A DNA stretch of 64,000 bases, taken from Algoriphagus marincola DSM 16067. Its GTDB lineage: Bacteria > Bacteroidota > Bacteroidia > Cytophagales > Cyclobacteriaceae. The translations under genes and the position numbers were made by a program. Below the pieces are notes generated by a model. The model was not told the DNA's origin. It did not search any database and saw only the letters and a list, made by a program, of their open reading frames with translations. This document shows positions 45,331-54,760 of this stretch, piece after piece. The stretch spans positions 434,001 through 498,000 of the forward strand of contig NZ_AUBU01000002.1 in NCBI RefSeq assembly GCF_000429405.1, in the 5' to 3' direction. Position 1 is the first letter of the stretch, and each line of letters opens with the position of its first letter.

Positions 45331-46803
45331 TTAAAGGGGATTTACTTCCAAGACGTCTCCAAACAAAGTTGCTGTGGTACAATCGGTGATTTTCACCTTG
45401 ACGTAATCGCCTAATTTTAGCCCTGCAGATGGTACAATCACTACCTTATTGGCTGAGTTTCTTCCTTTGAGTTCTTCAGAAGATTTTTTGGAAGTGCCTT
45501 CAATAAGAATCCACTGCTCTTTTCCGATATCCAATTTGTTTCGCTCGAGGGAAAGCTCGTTTTGCTTAGCGATAATTTCACTTAGCCTTCGCTTTTTGAT
45601 ATCGAGCGGGATATCATCCTCATATTTTTTAGCCGCCAAAGTGCCCGGACGCTCCGAATAGAAAAACATGTAAGAGAAATCATACTTGACCAGGTCCATC
45701 AAGGTCAAGGTGTCCTGATGTTCGGCTTCTGTTTCAGTACAGAATCCCGCAATCATGTCGGAGGAAATGCCGCATTCTTCCCCAAGGATTTCTCGGATGG
45801 CACGAACCCGATCCAGATACCACTCACGGGTATAGGTTCGGTTCATCATTTCCAATACGCGGCTATTTCCGGATTGAACCGGAAGGTGAATATACTTGCA
45901 GATGTTATCGTACTTTTTCATGGTGTAGAGTACCTCATCTGTAATGTCTTTTGGATGGGAAGTGGAAAAACGAACCCGAAGCAATGGGTCGATTTGAGCA
46001 ACCATTTCCAATAGGTTGGCAAAGTTGATAACCTGCGTTACTTCCCCTTCTTTTTTATTGAGCCTAGCCTTATTGTTTTCCTCAGGAGACCACTTGTAAG
46101 AATCCACGTTTTGACCCAAGAGCGTCACTTCACGATACCCTCTTTCAAATAAATCACGCGCTTCTGCTACAATGGAATGTGGGTCTCGACTTCGCTCTCT
46201 TCCCCGGGTGAATGGTACTACACAGAAAGAACACATATTATCACAGCCTCGCATGATGGAGATGAAGGCAGTGATCCCATTTGAGTTTAGTCTGACAGGA
46301 GCGATATCGGCGTAGGTTTCTTCTCTGGAAAGGAAAGTATTGACTCCTTTTCTACCGTCTTCTGCAGCATTTACTAGGTTTGGTAGGTCTCTGTAGGCAT
46401 CAGGTCCTACGACTACGTCAACGATTTTTTCTTCTTCGAGAAGTTTGTCCTTCAGTCGCTCAGCCATGCAGCCCAATACACCGATCGTCATCTCGGGTTT
46501 GGATTTTTTTACCGCGTTGAAGTGATTGAGACGGTTTCTGACGGTTTGCTCTGCCTTTTCCCGGATAGAGCAAGTATTCAAAAAAACCACATCTGCCTGC
46601 TCAAAGTCAGAAGTTGTATCGTAGCCATTCTCCTTCATGATGGAGGCGACGATTTCAGAATCTGAAAAATTCATCTGACAACCGTAGCTTTCAATATAAA
46701 TTTTCTTGCTTTTACCGGTGTTTTCCTCCAGCGTAGTTTTGTAATCTACTGCCTGAGCCTCTTCTCCGGTGATGATGTCAATATCTTTAATCAACTGATC
46801 CAT
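45331..46803 (-). CDS. miaB: tRNA-2-methylthio-N6-dimethylallyladenosine synthase
   Basis: 490 residues. N-terminal methylthiotransferase domain ([13 protein letters not shown]), radical SAM core with [16 protein letters not shown] (CxxxCxxC cluster ligands) and a C-terminal TRAM domain ending near DVLEVN. Adds the 2-methylthio group to i6A37 of tRNAs reading UNN codons, using two 4Fe-4S clusters. First gene of the operon; two bases separate it from the sigma54 activator. Confidence 0.97.
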   Translation of the reverse strand: MDQLIKDIDIITGEEAQAVDYKTTLEENTGKSKKIYIESYGCQMNFSDSEIVASIMKENGYDTTSDFEQADVVFLNTCSIREKAEQTVRNRLNHFNAVKKSKPEMTIGVLGCMAERLKDKLLEEEKIVDVVVGPDAYRDLPNLVNAAEDGRKGVNTFLSREETYADIAPVRLNSNGITAFISIMRGCDNMCSFCVVPFTRGRERSRDPHSIVAEARDLFERGYREVTLLGQNVDSYKWSPEENNKARLNKKEGEVTQVINFANLLEMVAQIDPLLRVRFSTSHPKDITDEVLYTMKKYDNICKYIHLPVQSGNSRVLEMMNRTYTREWYLDRVRAIREILGEECGISSDMIAGFCTETEAEHQDTLTLMDLVKYDFSYMFFYSERPGTLAAKKYEDDIPLDIKKRRLSEIIAKQNELSLERNKLDIGKEQWILIEGTSKKSSEELKGRNSANKVVIVPSAGLKLGDYVKVKITDCTTATLFGDVLEVNPL

Positions 46804-46896
46804 TCAATTCTCATTTTTCGAACTGCGAAATTACGAATAATCGGACAAAATGGCAGTGTTCTCCAAACTATTATAAGAAATATTCACAGTTGGCGA

Positions 46897-47838
46897 TCAA
46901 TTGTGTTCTCGGACTTTGAGTTTAGGATCCGGGTTGAGGACTTCTTCTTCCTCGGTCAGCGTAAAATCATCGGTATTCAAGTCAGGCTGTCCCGCATTAA
47001 TCCATGCGGTGTACCAAAAATCAGCAATCATTTTAATAGAATTTTTCATTTGTCGCTCGACCATCCCATTCAAAGCAAAGGAATAGGCTTCGGTGAATTC
47101 ACGGGAATAGACCCGGACCGTCAAGCCATTTCGCTCCTCAAAGCTGTATTTCAATTCTTCAGAAAAGCTTTTGCTTAATTCACGTTCGATTTGCAATACA
47201 CTATCGACTTGGCTATGGGCAGTTGCTACAGCTTTCCAGATGGCTTGCTGAGGTTTATCAACGTATTCGGCTTTCCCGACCCAGAGGCTGAAGTTTTCGG
47301 AAAGTAATTCCGGAACTCTGCTTTCCCAAAAACCATGGATTCCTTCCTGTCCTGTTAGTTGCCCATTGTAGTTTTTGGTGGTGTGGAGTGGAACGTTCAA
47401 ATCTCCAAAGTAATGACCCAAATCTGCGGATAGCCGAAGGATGGCGTCTTTATTTTTCTTTTCGAATGCCTTGGTCAGGTTGGTAAAGGTAAGATAGGCA
47501 GCCCAAGGCCCGATGCCGTGTGCTCTCAAGCTATCCTCACCGAATTTTTCTACCGCATCAAACCAAAAAACTGGAAGCACATGTAGCGCAGAATCACCAT
47601 AAACGTCCAAGTCGATGTAGTGCTTTTCTGCTTCGCCTGCTACGGCATAGCGACGACGATCAGGGTTCACGGCCTTTTCTGTAACAAATTGAATTTGAGG
47701 CTTGTAAAAAGCAATTAGTTCTTCAGGTAGGGAGAAAACAGCTACCCTGTTTATCAGTTGGTGAGCGAAGAAACCCCAAAAAAGAAGCCCAAGAAAAAGG
47801 CTTGAAACGGAAATATGTGGAATAACTGAAAAAATCAT
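46897..47838 (-). CDS. Zinc-dependent phospholipase C-like protein
   Basis: 313 residues with an N-terminal hydrophobic segment that acts as signal or anchor. The helical P1 nuclease/phospholipase C fold is shown by HQLINRVAVFSLP, KHYIDLDVYGD, ILRLSADLGHYFGDLNVPLH and GIHGFWESRVP, which carry the His/Asp zinc ligands (DLGHYFGDxxxPLH). Similar Bacteroidota proteins are annotated as zinc-dependent phospholipase C family. Probably periplasmic. Phospholipid or nucleotide substrate not decided. Confidence 0.87.
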   Translation of the reverse strand: MIFSVIPHISVSSLFLGLLFWGFFAHQLINRVAVFSLPEELIAFYKPQIQFVTEKAVNPDRRRYAVAGEAEKHYIDLDVYGDSALHVLPVFWFDAVEKFGEDSLRAHGIGPWAAYLTFTNLTKAFEKKNKDAILRLSADLGHYFGDLNVPLHTTKNYNGQLTGQEGIHGFWESRVPELLSENFSLWVGKAEYVDKPQQAIWKAVATAHSQVDSVLQIERELSKSFSEELKYSFEERNGLTVRVYSREFTEAYSFALNGMVERQMKNSIKMIADFWYTAWINAGQPDLNTDDFTLTEEEEVLNPDPKLKVREHN

Positions 47839-47967
47839 CTCTTGAAAATACAGCGAATATTCCGCTAAAAAAATAGATGTTTACACTATATTTGTCCCAT
47901 TAAAATCAATTATCCCAAATATTCGATCATTCAATAGAGTTGGTACTACTGATAATTATTAATTTCC

Positions 47968-47999
47968 TTTGGTGGAGTTAATAATTTGATCTAAATTTG
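47968..47999 (+). promoter_or_regulatory. rpsT promoter, Bacteroidota type
   Basis: TTTG (47968-47971), 20 bases, then TAAATTTG (47992-47999): a full match to the -33 TTTG and -7 TAnnTTTG consensus. Transcription would begin near 48005, giving a leader of about 45 bases to the ATG at 48050. A second perfect -7 motif, TATATTTG, lies at 47887-47894 without a clear -33. Confidence 0.65.
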
Positions 48000-48049
48000 C
48001 ACTCCAATTCGGTTAGGGGATCGTTTAAGAAATTTATTTAATTCAAGAT

Positions 48050-48304
48050 ATGGCAAATCACAAATCAGCTCTAAAGAGAATTCGTGCCAACGAAGCGAAG
48101 CGTTTGAGAAACAGATATCAGTCCAAGACTACTCGTACGTTCATCAAGCGTTTGAAGGCGGCCACGGATAAATCAGAAGCGCAAGAGCTATTCCAAAAAG
48201 TATCTTCTATGCTTGACAAACTTGCTAAGAAGAATATCATTCACAGGAATAACGCGAGCAATAAAAAATCAAAGCTGGCAAAATTTGTCAATGCTTTAGG
48301 CTAA
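48050..48304 (+). CDS. rpsT: 30S ribosomal protein S20
   Basis: 84 residues, normal length. It begins MANHKSALKRIRANEAKRLR and is strongly basic and helical throughout, with GLTT-like tail replaced by AKFVNALG. Binds 16S rRNA early in small-subunit assembly. It has a consensus promoter and its own terminator, so it is a single-gene unit. Confidence 0.98.
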   Translation: MANHKSALKRIRANEAKRLRNRYQSKTTRTFIKRLKAATDKSEAQELFQKVSSMLDKLAKKNIIHRNNASNKKSKLAKFVNALG

Positions 48305-48325
48305 TTATAGTCAACCAATTTATTG

Positions 48326-48353
48326 AAAACCCTGCTTGTCAGGGTTTTTTTTA
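48326..48353 (+). terminator. Rho-independent terminator of rpsT
   Basis: AAAACCCTG (48326-48334) pairs with CAGGGTTTT (48340-48348) around CTTGT, followed by more T to 48352. It lies about 21 bases after the rpsT stop. Confidence 0.9.
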
Positions 48354-48398
48354 TGCCTAAAAATCAATAGATTTAGTTTCACTTTTTTTGATTTAGGC

Positions 48399-49094
48399 AT
48401 GGAGAACTTTACTTCAATCAAAATCGCGCAACTTGCCGAGGAAGATCGGCCCCGGGAAAAACTATTGTTAAAAGGCAAATCTGCCCTGACAGACGCTGAA
48501 TTGATCGCTATTCTTATCGGTTCAGGCACACCAAGCATAAGTGCGGTGGATCTGTCCAAGCATATCCTATCTTCTGTTAATCATGATCTTTCGGCCTTGG
48601 CCAGACTGACGATCCAGGATCTCAAAAAATTCAAGGGAATAGGAGAAGCGAAGGCTATTAGCATTGTCAGTGCCATGGAGCTTGGAAGAAGGCGAAAAGA
48701 AATTGAGCCGAGAAAAAAGTTCAAGATTACCAGTTCCAGAGATGTGTATGACCTGATTAAGCCAGAATTGTATGACGAAATTGTTGAGCATTTTTACTTG
48801 GTCCTCTTGACTAGGTCTAATCAAGTCATCAAAAAAGAACGAATTTCCCAAGGGGGGACTTCTGGGACAGTCGTCGATGCCAAGTTAGTTTTTAAGGCGG
48901 CATTGGATCATCAGGCTCAGTCTGTCATCCTCGTACACAATCATCCAAGTGGGAGTCTGAGTCCCTCTGAGCAGGATCGTAGGCTGACCAAGCGCTTGAC
49001 AGAAATCGGTCGGGCGATGGACCTGCCGGTCTTGGACCATGTGATTTTTACTGACTCAGGTTATTTTAGCTTTGCTGATGAAGGGATTTTATAG
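48399..49094 (+). CDS. radC: RadC family protein (JAMM/MPN+ domain)
   Basis: 231 residues from the ATG at 48399; the frame is open upstream to 48336, but that part overlaps the rpsT terminator and lacks family similarity. An N-terminal helix-hairpin-helix region (LTIQDLKKFKGIGEAKAISI) precedes a JAMM metalloprotease-like domain with HNHPSGSLSPSEQD, the HxH...D zinc site. The name radC is historical; a repair role is doubtful. An inverted repeat (48355-48365 with 48390-48398) ends right at the start codon. Confidence 0.93.
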   Translation: MENFTSIKIAQLAEEDRPREKLLLKGKSALTDAELIAILIGSGTPSISAVDLSKHILSSVNHDLSALARLTIQDLKKFKGIGEAKAISIVSAMELGRRRKEIEPRKKFKITSSRDVYDLIKPELYDEIVEHFYLVLLTRSNQVIKKERISQGGTSGTVVDAKLVFKAALDHQAQSVILVHNHPSGSLSPSEQDRRLTKRLTEIGRAMDLPVLDHVIFTDSGYFSFADEGIL

Positions 49095-49117
49095 AGGCAA
49101 GAGCTTAGAGGCAAGAG
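49092..49117 (+). repeat. Tandem 12-base direct repeats after radC
   Basis: TAGAGGCAAGAG occurs twice, at 49092-49103 and 49106-49117, followed by a degenerate third copy (TTAGAATCAAGAAACTAGAG, 49126-49145). Purine-rich non-coding filler between radC and the next gene; no function visible. Confidence 0.5.
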
Positions 49118-49232
49118 ACTAGAGCTTAGAATCAAGAAACTAGAGAAATGAATTCCCAAGCTGGGAGGTGACGGAGATAGATTGTAATTTTGGACAACCT
49201 TTGAGGGTTCCTCTTGTTGTTTCAAACAAGAA

Positions 49233-49871
49233 ATGGACAGTCTGAATCGATTTATGAAAAGCAATCATATCATTTTAACATTTGTCTCGGTTGTAGTCTT
49301 GGCCGCGATAGCTTACACCCTTACCAGTGCTGAGGATCCGGAGACCTACATTGAGACCATCGAATCCGAGCGGGAGCGTCAGTTTAAATTCATCCGCTAC
49401 AATATCGAGTCGCCTTTGACTGAGGAGCAAAAGCGGAATTTTAAGGAATTGACTTTTTATCCCATTGACCCTGCGTATAAAGTGAAGGCTCGAATCATCC
49501 CCAAGGAAGACAAAAAGGTACGGGAAGTTCCTCTGACGGATGGGAGCAAAGAGCGCTATATCGAGCATGCTTATGCGGAGTTTGAGCTGGGAGGTAAGAC
49601 CAATCGACTCCTCTTGCTTCAGGCTATGGATGAGGTGGATAAGCGCAATTTCTTTTTGGCATTTGCCGATGAGACGAGTAGTCGTGAGACTTACGGTGGA
49701 GGGCGCTATATCAATGCCCGACAGGACGGGAAAAACAGCATTACGATCGATTTTAACTTGGCGTATAATCCCTATTGTGCCTATAATCCCGACTATGCCT
49801 GTCCGATTCCACCCAGGGAAAATATTTTGGATATCGCTATTGAGGCTGGAGAGAAAAATTACAAGGAATAG
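49233..49871 (+). CDS. DUF1684 family protein, membrane-anchored
   Basis: 212 residues. A hydrophobic N-terminal segment (HIILTFVSVVVLAAIAYTL) serves as signal or anchor. The remainder is DUF1684: an early acidic helix (YIETIESERERQFKFI), a middle with KARIIPKEDKKVREVPLTDG, and the diagnostic C-terminal block GGGRYINARQDGKNSITIDF followed by NPYCAYNPDYACPIPPREN. Periplasmic by topology. Function of DUF1684 is unknown. The 3' end is followed by a hairpin terminator at 49917. Confidence 0.88.
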   Translation: MDSLNRFMKSNHIILTFVSVVVLAAIAYTLTSAEDPETYIETIESERERQFKFIRYNIESPLTEEQKRNFKELTFYPIDPAYKVKARIIPKEDKKVREVPLTDGSKERYIEHAYAEFELGGKTNRLLLLQAMDEVDKRNFFLAFADETSSRETYGGGRYINARQDGKNSITIDFNLAYNPYCAYNPDYACPIPPRENILDIAIEAGEKNYKE

Positions 49872-49893
49872 CTTCGGCCTTCCTGAAAAGCTT

Positions 49894-49901
49894 TAAATTT
49901 G
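49894..49901 (+). promoter_or_regulatory. Candidate -7 motif upstream of pheT
   Basis: TAAATTTG, a perfect TAnnTTTG match, 91 bases before pheT. No TTG stands at -33. If active, its transcript would meet the hairpin at 49917-49943 almost immediately, before reaching pheT. Confidence 0.3.
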
Positions 49902-49916
49902 TCTGTGTTAATTGAG

Positions 49917-49943
49917 AAAGAGGGTTTTCGAACCCTTTTTCTT
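49917..49943 (+). terminator. Hairpin terminator between the DUF1684 gene and pheT
   Basis: AAAGAGGGTT and AACCC-TTTTTCTTT form a stem with loop TTCG, followed by T-rich sequence. It probably ends the DUF1684 transcript; it could also act within a pheT leader. Confidence 0.65.
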
Positions 49944-49984
49944 TATTTGAAAGCCTAGGGAAGGCAATAAAAGAACCTAGTTTT

Positions 49985-52399
49985 ATGAGAATCTCAATCA
50001 ATCGATTAAAAAAATACATTGCATTAACTGAATCACCGGAAGAAATTGCCGACTTGCTTACTCAATCCGGCCTGGAAGTGGAAGGGATCGAGGAGTTTGT
50101 TTCCATCCCCGGAGGACTGGAAGGGATCGTAATTGGGGAAGTATTGACTTGCGAGAAGCATCCCGATGCGGATAAACTCAGCCTAACCACCGTGGATATC
50201 GGAGCAGATTCTCCATCGCAGATTGTCTGTGGTGCACCCAATGTGGCTGCAGGGCAAAAGGTGTTGGTAGCCACCGTTGGAGCCACACTCTACCCTACAG
50301 GAGGAGATTCTTTTACGATCAAGAAGGCTAAAATCCGCGGACAGGTATCCGAAGGGATGATTTGTGCTGAGGATGAATTGGGGATCGGTAGCAGTCACGA
50401 CGGTATCATGGTTTTGGACACAGACCTACCCAACGGAACTCCCGCTTCTGAATTGATTCCTGTGACTTTTGATCATGTCTTGGAAATTGGATTGACTCCA
50501 AACCGGGCAGATGCAGCCTCTCATTTGGGAGTAGCAAGGGATTTAAAAGCACTTTTAGGACGGCCGCTTTGCATCGATGAAGTCTCTGATTTGACGCTTG
50601 AAGCTGATCGGAAAGCGTTGGAAGTATCGGTAGCTGATGCAGCTGATTGTCCACGATATGCGGGGGTAGTTGTTTCTAATTTGAAGGTAGCTCCTTCTCC
50701 GCAGTGGCTTCAGGATTTCCTTCGGGCGCTGGATCTGGAGCCGATCAATAATGTAGTCGATATCACCAATTTTATTTTGCATGACTTGGGACAGCCCTTG
50801 CATGCTTTTGACTTTGAGAAAATTTCCGGAGGTAAAATCATCGTCCAAAAACTTCCCAAAGACAGCAAATTCATCACTTTGGATGAGAAAGAGCGAAAAC
50901 TTTCCGGTGAGGAATTGATGATTTGTGATGCAGAAGGAGGAATGTGTATCGGAGGAATTTTCGGAGGAAAAGGCTCTGGAGTTTCCGATCAGACTACATC
51001 TATTTTCCTGGAATCGGCCTACTTTTCTCCGGATGTGATCCGAAAAGGCGCTCAATACCACGGCTTGAAGACCGATGCTTCCTTCCGTTTTGAGCGGGGG
51101 ACAGATCCAAATATGCCGGTTTATGCTCTAAAAAAGGCTGTGCAATTATTGCGGGAAATTGCCGGAGGCAAGGTGAGCTCTGAAATGGTAGACCTCTATC
51201 CAAATCCGATCGCTGACTTTGAAATTGACCTGGAATACGGTCATATCAACCGACTGATCGGAAAGAAGATTGAACCGAGTCAAGTGAAGTCCATTCTGGA
51301 AGGATTGGATATTCGAGTAGAGAATGAGACAGAAGAAGGTTTCAAAGCGATCGTCAAGCCCTATCGGGTGGATGTCATCCGTGAAGCAGATATTATTGAA
51401 GAAATTCTGAGGATCTACGGTTTTCAGCAGGTCGAGCTTTCCGAAAATCTCAAAACTGATTATCTGGCTGAGCATCCGGTCAAAGATCTCAATAAGCTCC
51501 AATATAGACTGTCTGAGATTTTGGGAGCGCAGGGCTATCAGGAGATGATTACCAATAGCTTAACCAAGCCTGTTTATGCAGAGAAATCAGGTTTCTTGGA
51601 CCCTACACTGAATGTGGAAATCTACAACAAGCTCAGCGAGGACTTGGGTGTGATGCGTCAGAGCTTGCTTTTCAGCGGACTGGAAGTTTTGGCACATAAT
51701 ATCAACAGACGTCAAGGCGACTTGAAATTCTTCGAATTTGGTACAGTCTACCAAAACACTGAAGCCGGATATCAAGAGGGACGTCGGTTGGCAATTTTCC
51801 ATTCGGGTAATCGTTCTGCTGAGAGTTGGCTGGAGCCGGCGAGACCTTTTGGCTTTGCTGACCTGTATGCGACTATCGAACGGCTGTTGGATAAGCTTAA
51901 CCTTCAAATCTCCAATTCAGAGATGCTAGAATCAGCCCCATTTGAATATGGTCTGCGTCTTATGCTGGGCCAAAGGGAACTGGGAACCTTGGGTTTGGTG
52001 AAGGATTCACTTTTGAAAATGACTGAAGTACGGCAGGAAGTATGGTATGCAGATTTGGATTGGGACTTGCTTTGCAAAAAAGCCAGCGGATTGAAGCAAT
52101 ATGCGGAGATTTCCAAATTCCCAGAAGTGCGTAGGGATCTTTCTTTGGTGATTGACAAAGCGGTGAGCTATGCAAAAGTGAAAGAGGTAGCGGAGAAGGC
52201 AGGTGGAAAGCTACTGCGGCGTATCGGAGTTTTTGATGTTTACCAAGGGGATAAAATTGATGCAGGCAAAAAAGCTTATGCCTTGAGCTTTCATCTTCAG
52301 GATCAGGAAAAAACACTGACGGATAAGGTAATTGACAAAACAATGCATAAATTAATGGAGGCCTTTCAAAATGAAGTTGGGGCCGTCATTCGAAGCTAA
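49985..52399 (+). CDS. pheT: Phenylalanyl-tRNA synthetase beta subunit
   Basis: 804 residues, full length. Domains in order: N-terminal tRNA-binding/EMAP-like fold (about 40-150, HPDADKLSLTTVDIG), B3/B4 editing domain (about 210-390), B5 DNA-binding-like fold (about 405-475), the catalytic-core-like region (about 485-690) and a ferredoxin-fold anticodon-binding domain at the C terminus (SKFPEVRRDLSLVIDKAVSY). With PheS it charges tRNA-Phe. pheS is not next to it, which is common in Bacteroidota. Start of an operon with zapB-like, zapA and rny. Confidence 0.98.
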   Translation: MRISINRLKKYIALTESPEEIADLLTQSGLEVEGIEEFVSIPGGLEGIVIGEVLTCEKHPDADKLSLTTVDIGADSPSQIVCGAPNVAAGQKVLVATVGATLYPTGGDSFTIKKAKIRGQVSEGMICAEDELGIGSSHDGIMVLDTDLPNGTPASELIPVTFDHVLEIGLTPNRADAASHLGVARDLKALLGRPLCIDEVSDLTLEADRKALEVSVADAADCPRYAGVVVSNLKVAPSPQWLQDFLRALDLEPINNVVDITNFILHDLGQPLHAFDFEKISGGKIIVQKLPKDSKFITLDEKERKLSGEELMICDAEGGMCIGGIFGGKGSGVSDQTTSIFLESAYFSPDVIRKGAQYHGLKTDASFRFERGTDPNMPVYALKKAVQLLREIAGGKVSSEMVDLYPNPIADFEIDLEYGHINRLIGKKIEPSQVKSILEGLDIRVENETEEGFKAIVKPYRVDVIREADIIEEILRIYGFQQVELSENLKTDYLAEHPVKDLNKLQYRLSEILGAQGYQEMITNSLTKPVYAEKSGFLDPTLNVEIYNKLSEDLGVMRQSLLFSGLEVLAHNINRRQGDLKFFEFGTVYQNTEAGYQEGRRLAIFHSGNRSAESWLEPARPFGFADLYATIERLLDKLNLQISNSEMLESAPFEYGLRLMLGQRELGTLGLVKDSLLKMTEVRQEVWYADLDWDLLCKKASGLKQYAEISKFPEVRRDLSLVIDKAVSYAKVKEVAEKAGGKLLRRIGVFDVYQGDKIDAGKKAYALSFHLQDQEKTLTDKVIDKTMHKLMEAFQNEVGAVIRS

Positions 52400-52402
52400 A
52401 AG

Positions 52403-52687
52403 ATGATTCAAGAAGAACTGCAAAAACTGGAAAAACTAGCTCGTCAAGCTAGTCTGAAAATCAGTGAGTTGGCTGCCGAAAACCAATTATTGAAGGAGAA
52501 ATTGGGGCAGGTAGAAAGTCAATTGAGTCAGCGGGAGCAGGAAATCGAGAATTTTAAAAATAAGATTAAAATTACTAACATTGTGGATAACCGAACGGTG
52601 AATCCGGAGGATTCGGCCGAAATGAGTGAATTAATCAATAATTATATAAAAGAGATCGATCAGCTGATCGATTATTTGTCAGAATAA
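52403..52687 (+). CDS. ZapB-like coiled-coil protein
   Basis: 94 residues. Heptad pattern throughout residues 1-55 (ELQKLEKLARQASLKISELA, then QLLKEKLGQVESQLSQRE), then a short linker and a final acidic helix (MSELINNYIKEIDQLIDYLS). Small coiled coil like ZapB, which links ZapA to the Z-ring region. It is 3 bases after pheT and adjoins zapA with no gap, supporting a division role. Sequence similarity to ZapB itself is only in style. Confidence 0.75.
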   Translation: MIQEELQKLEKLARQASLKISELAAENQLLKEKLGQVESQLSQREQEIENFKNKIKITNIVDNRTVNPEDSAEMSELINNYIKEIDQLIDYLSE

Positions 52688-52972
52688 ATGGAGACACTTG
52701 CCATACGCATCAAAATCGGAGACCGAGAGTACCCCATGCGGGTGACTCAGGAGGATGAAGCCAAAATCAGGCATGCCGGTAAGTTGATAAATGAAAAACT
52801 GAGGAAGTATAAATCGGAGTTTGGACTAGACGACAATCAGGATCTTCTTGCCATGGTCGCTTTTGACTGCATGGTTGAGTCCTTGGAGACCAATGCGGTC
52901 AATCAAGAAGACAGTGAGCACATTCGTGCCAGTATTGCCCATGTCAATTCCCTACTTTCCAAAGCCATATAA
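52688..52972 (+). CDS. zapA: Cell division protein ZapA
   Basis: 94 residues with the ZapA pattern: strand-rich N terminus (LAIRIKIGDREYPMRVTQED), then a long helix (AKIRHAGKLINEKLRKYKSE) ending with DNQDLLAMVAFDCMVESLET. Binds and bundles FtsZ at midcell. It starts directly after the ZapB-like stop, so the pair is translationally linked. Confidence 0.88.
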   Translation: METLAIRIKIGDREYPMRVTQEDEAKIRHAGKLINEKLRKYKSEFGLDDNQDLLAMVAFDCMVESLETNAVNQEDSEHIRASIAHVNSLLSKAI

Positions 52973-53041
52973 TTCTTTGATTCCCACTGATTTTTCCGAG
53001 TTTGAGGATTCCCAAAAGGTCTAATAAATACCAAAATACCT

Positions 53042-54607
53042 ATGGGAGAAGTGTTATATATTATCCTGGCCGGCCTGGTGGGTCTGGGTGCAGGAGCTGC
53101 GCTTGCAAGCGTTTTTATTAAAAATAAGCATCAGAAACTAGAGGAGGAGACGAAAGAAAAAGTCAAATCCATGCTCAGAGAGGCAGAAATTTCTGCCGAA
53201 TCACTCAAGAAAGACAAGATTCTAGAAGCCAAGGAAAAGTATCTCAAGCTCAAATCTGAGTTTGATGAGGAGTTTTCTAATAAGAAAAATATTCTCAGCA
53301 CCAATGAGAATAAACTCAAGCAACGGGAGCAGCATTTATCCAAAGAACTGGAGCAGGTCAAGCGAAAAGAAGCGGAACTCGACAGTAAAAAGGAAAATCT
53401 CGACGCACAGTTGAATGCTGTTCGTGTGAAGAAAGAAGAACTCGATCGAGTGACGAATCAACGAATTGCTGATTTGGAAAAAATCGCTGGATTGACTCGT
53501 GAGGAAGCAAGAGAACAATTGGTTCAAATGCTGACTGATGAAGCTCAGAGTAAGGCTTCTTCTAAAATCAAGGATATTCTGGATGAGGCAAAACTTTCTG
53601 CTACCAAGCAAGCCAAAAAGATCGTGTTGGATACTATTCAGCGCACGGCTACTGAGCATGCTATAGAAAACTGTGTTTCTGTTTTCAACATAGAAAGCGA
53701 TGACATCAAAGGAAAAATCATCGGACGAGAAGGTCGAAATATCCGAGCCCTAGAGTCCGCTACAGGTGTTGAAATCATCGTGGATGATACTCCGGAAGCG
53801 ATTATTATTTCAGGATTTGATCCTGTCAGAAGAGAGATTGCAAGACTTTCCCTTCACCGATTGGTACAGGATGGACGTATTCACCCTGCACGTATCGAGG
53901 AAGTGGTCGCCAAAACGGAGAAAAATATCGAAGAAGAAATCGTGGAAATCGGTGAGCGTACCTGTATTGATTTGGGCGTTCATGGTCTGCATCCTGAGCT
54001 GATCCGAATGGTTGGCAGGATGCGCTTCCGTTCATCTTACGGGCAGAACTTATTGCAACATTCACGCGAAACTGCCAAGCTTGCTGCTATCATGGCTTCT
54101 GAGATGGGATTGAATGCGAAACTTGCCAAGCGAGCAGGGCTTTTGCACGATATCGGAAAGGTATGGCATGAAGAGCAAGAGCTTCCGCATGCTATCCTGG
54201 GAATGGAGCTTGCGAAGCGATATAAGGAACATCCTGAGGTTTGCAATGCCATCGGTGCCCACCACGATGAGATCGAAATGACCTCCATGATTTCACCAAT
54301 CGTCCAAGCCTCTGATGCCATATCAGGTTCTAGACCTGGAGCTCGTCGGGAGATCATGGATAGCTATATCAAGCGTCTGAAAGAGTTGGAAGAAATGGCT
54401 TTAGGATTTGATGGAGTCAATAAATGCTTTGCGATGCAGGCCGGACGTGAGCTTCGCGTATTGGTAGACGCAGACCATGTCGATGATCAGACTGCGGGTA
54501 AGCTTTCATTCGATATTTCTCAAAAAATCGAAAAAGAGATGCAGTACCCTGGACAGATCAAGATCACGGTCATTCGAGAAATGCGTGCTGTTAATTATGC
54601 TCGTTAA
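53042..54607 (+). CDS. rny: Ribonuclease Y
   Basis: 521 residues. N-terminal membrane helix (about 3-24), a long coiled coil (about 28-200), a KH RNA-binding domain (about 210-275, [20 protein letters not shown]) and an HD domain (about 335-430) with the metal motif LLHDIGK. A membrane-bound endoribonuclease that starts mRNA decay. Last gene of the pheT-zapB-zapA-rny run; a palindromic element follows. Confidence 0.97.
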   Translation: MGEVLYIILAGLVGLGAGAALASVFIKNKHQKLEEETKEKVKSMLREAEISAESLKKDKILEAKEKYLKLKSEFDEEFSNKKNILSTNENKLKQREQHLSKELEQVKRKEAELDSKKENLDAQLNAVRVKKEELDRVTNQRIADLEKIAGLTREEAREQLVQMLTDEAQSKASSKIKDILDEAKLSATKQAKKIVLDTIQRTATEHAIENCVSVFNIESDDIKGKIIGREGRNIRALESATGVEIIVDDTPEAIIISGFDPVRREIARLSLHRLVQDGRIHPARIEEVVAKTEKNIEEEIVEIGERTCIDLGVHGLHPELIRMVGRMRFRSSYGQNLLQHSRETAKLAAIMASEMGLNAKLAKRAGLLHDIGKVWHEEQELPHAILGMELAKRYKEHPEVCNAIGAHHDEIEMTSMISPIVQASDAISGSRPGARREIMDSYIKRLKELEEMALGFDGVNKCFAMQAGRELRVLVDADHVDDQTAGKLSFDISQKIEKEMQYPGQIKITVIREMRAVNYAR

Positions 54608-54622
54608 ACAATAATCTATGGT

Positions 54623-54750
54623 GGTTGTCTAAAAAGGCTTTTCGTCATTGCGAACAAAGTGAAGCAATCTAATCTAATTATATCTTTAATTACTATTGAG
54701 ATCGCTTCGTTTCACTTGCGATGACGAAACATCATGCAATAAAGACAACC
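54623..54750. repeat. 128-bp palindromic intergenic element
   Basis: Outer arms GGTTGTCT (54623-54630) and AGACAACC (54743-54750) are perfect inverted repeats. Inner arms 54640-54670 and 54698-54730 are imperfect inverted repeats built on TTCGTCATTGCGA and TCGCTTCGTTTCACTTGCGATGACGAA. The core resembles the widespread GTCATTGCGAGGAG-type repeat; degraded pieces of the same type occur at 9351-9422. No coding capacity. The structure fits a MITE or REP-like element. Confidence 0.75.
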
Positions 54751-54760
54751 GTTTCTATCT

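Noticed and set aside
50555-51061. 168-codon minus-strand ORF inside pheT
   Set aside because: Antisense shadow of the intact pheT reading frame; no recognisable domain.
54623-54750. Terminator for rny
   Set aside because: The palindrome has no T-run on either side and is much longer than a normal terminator.
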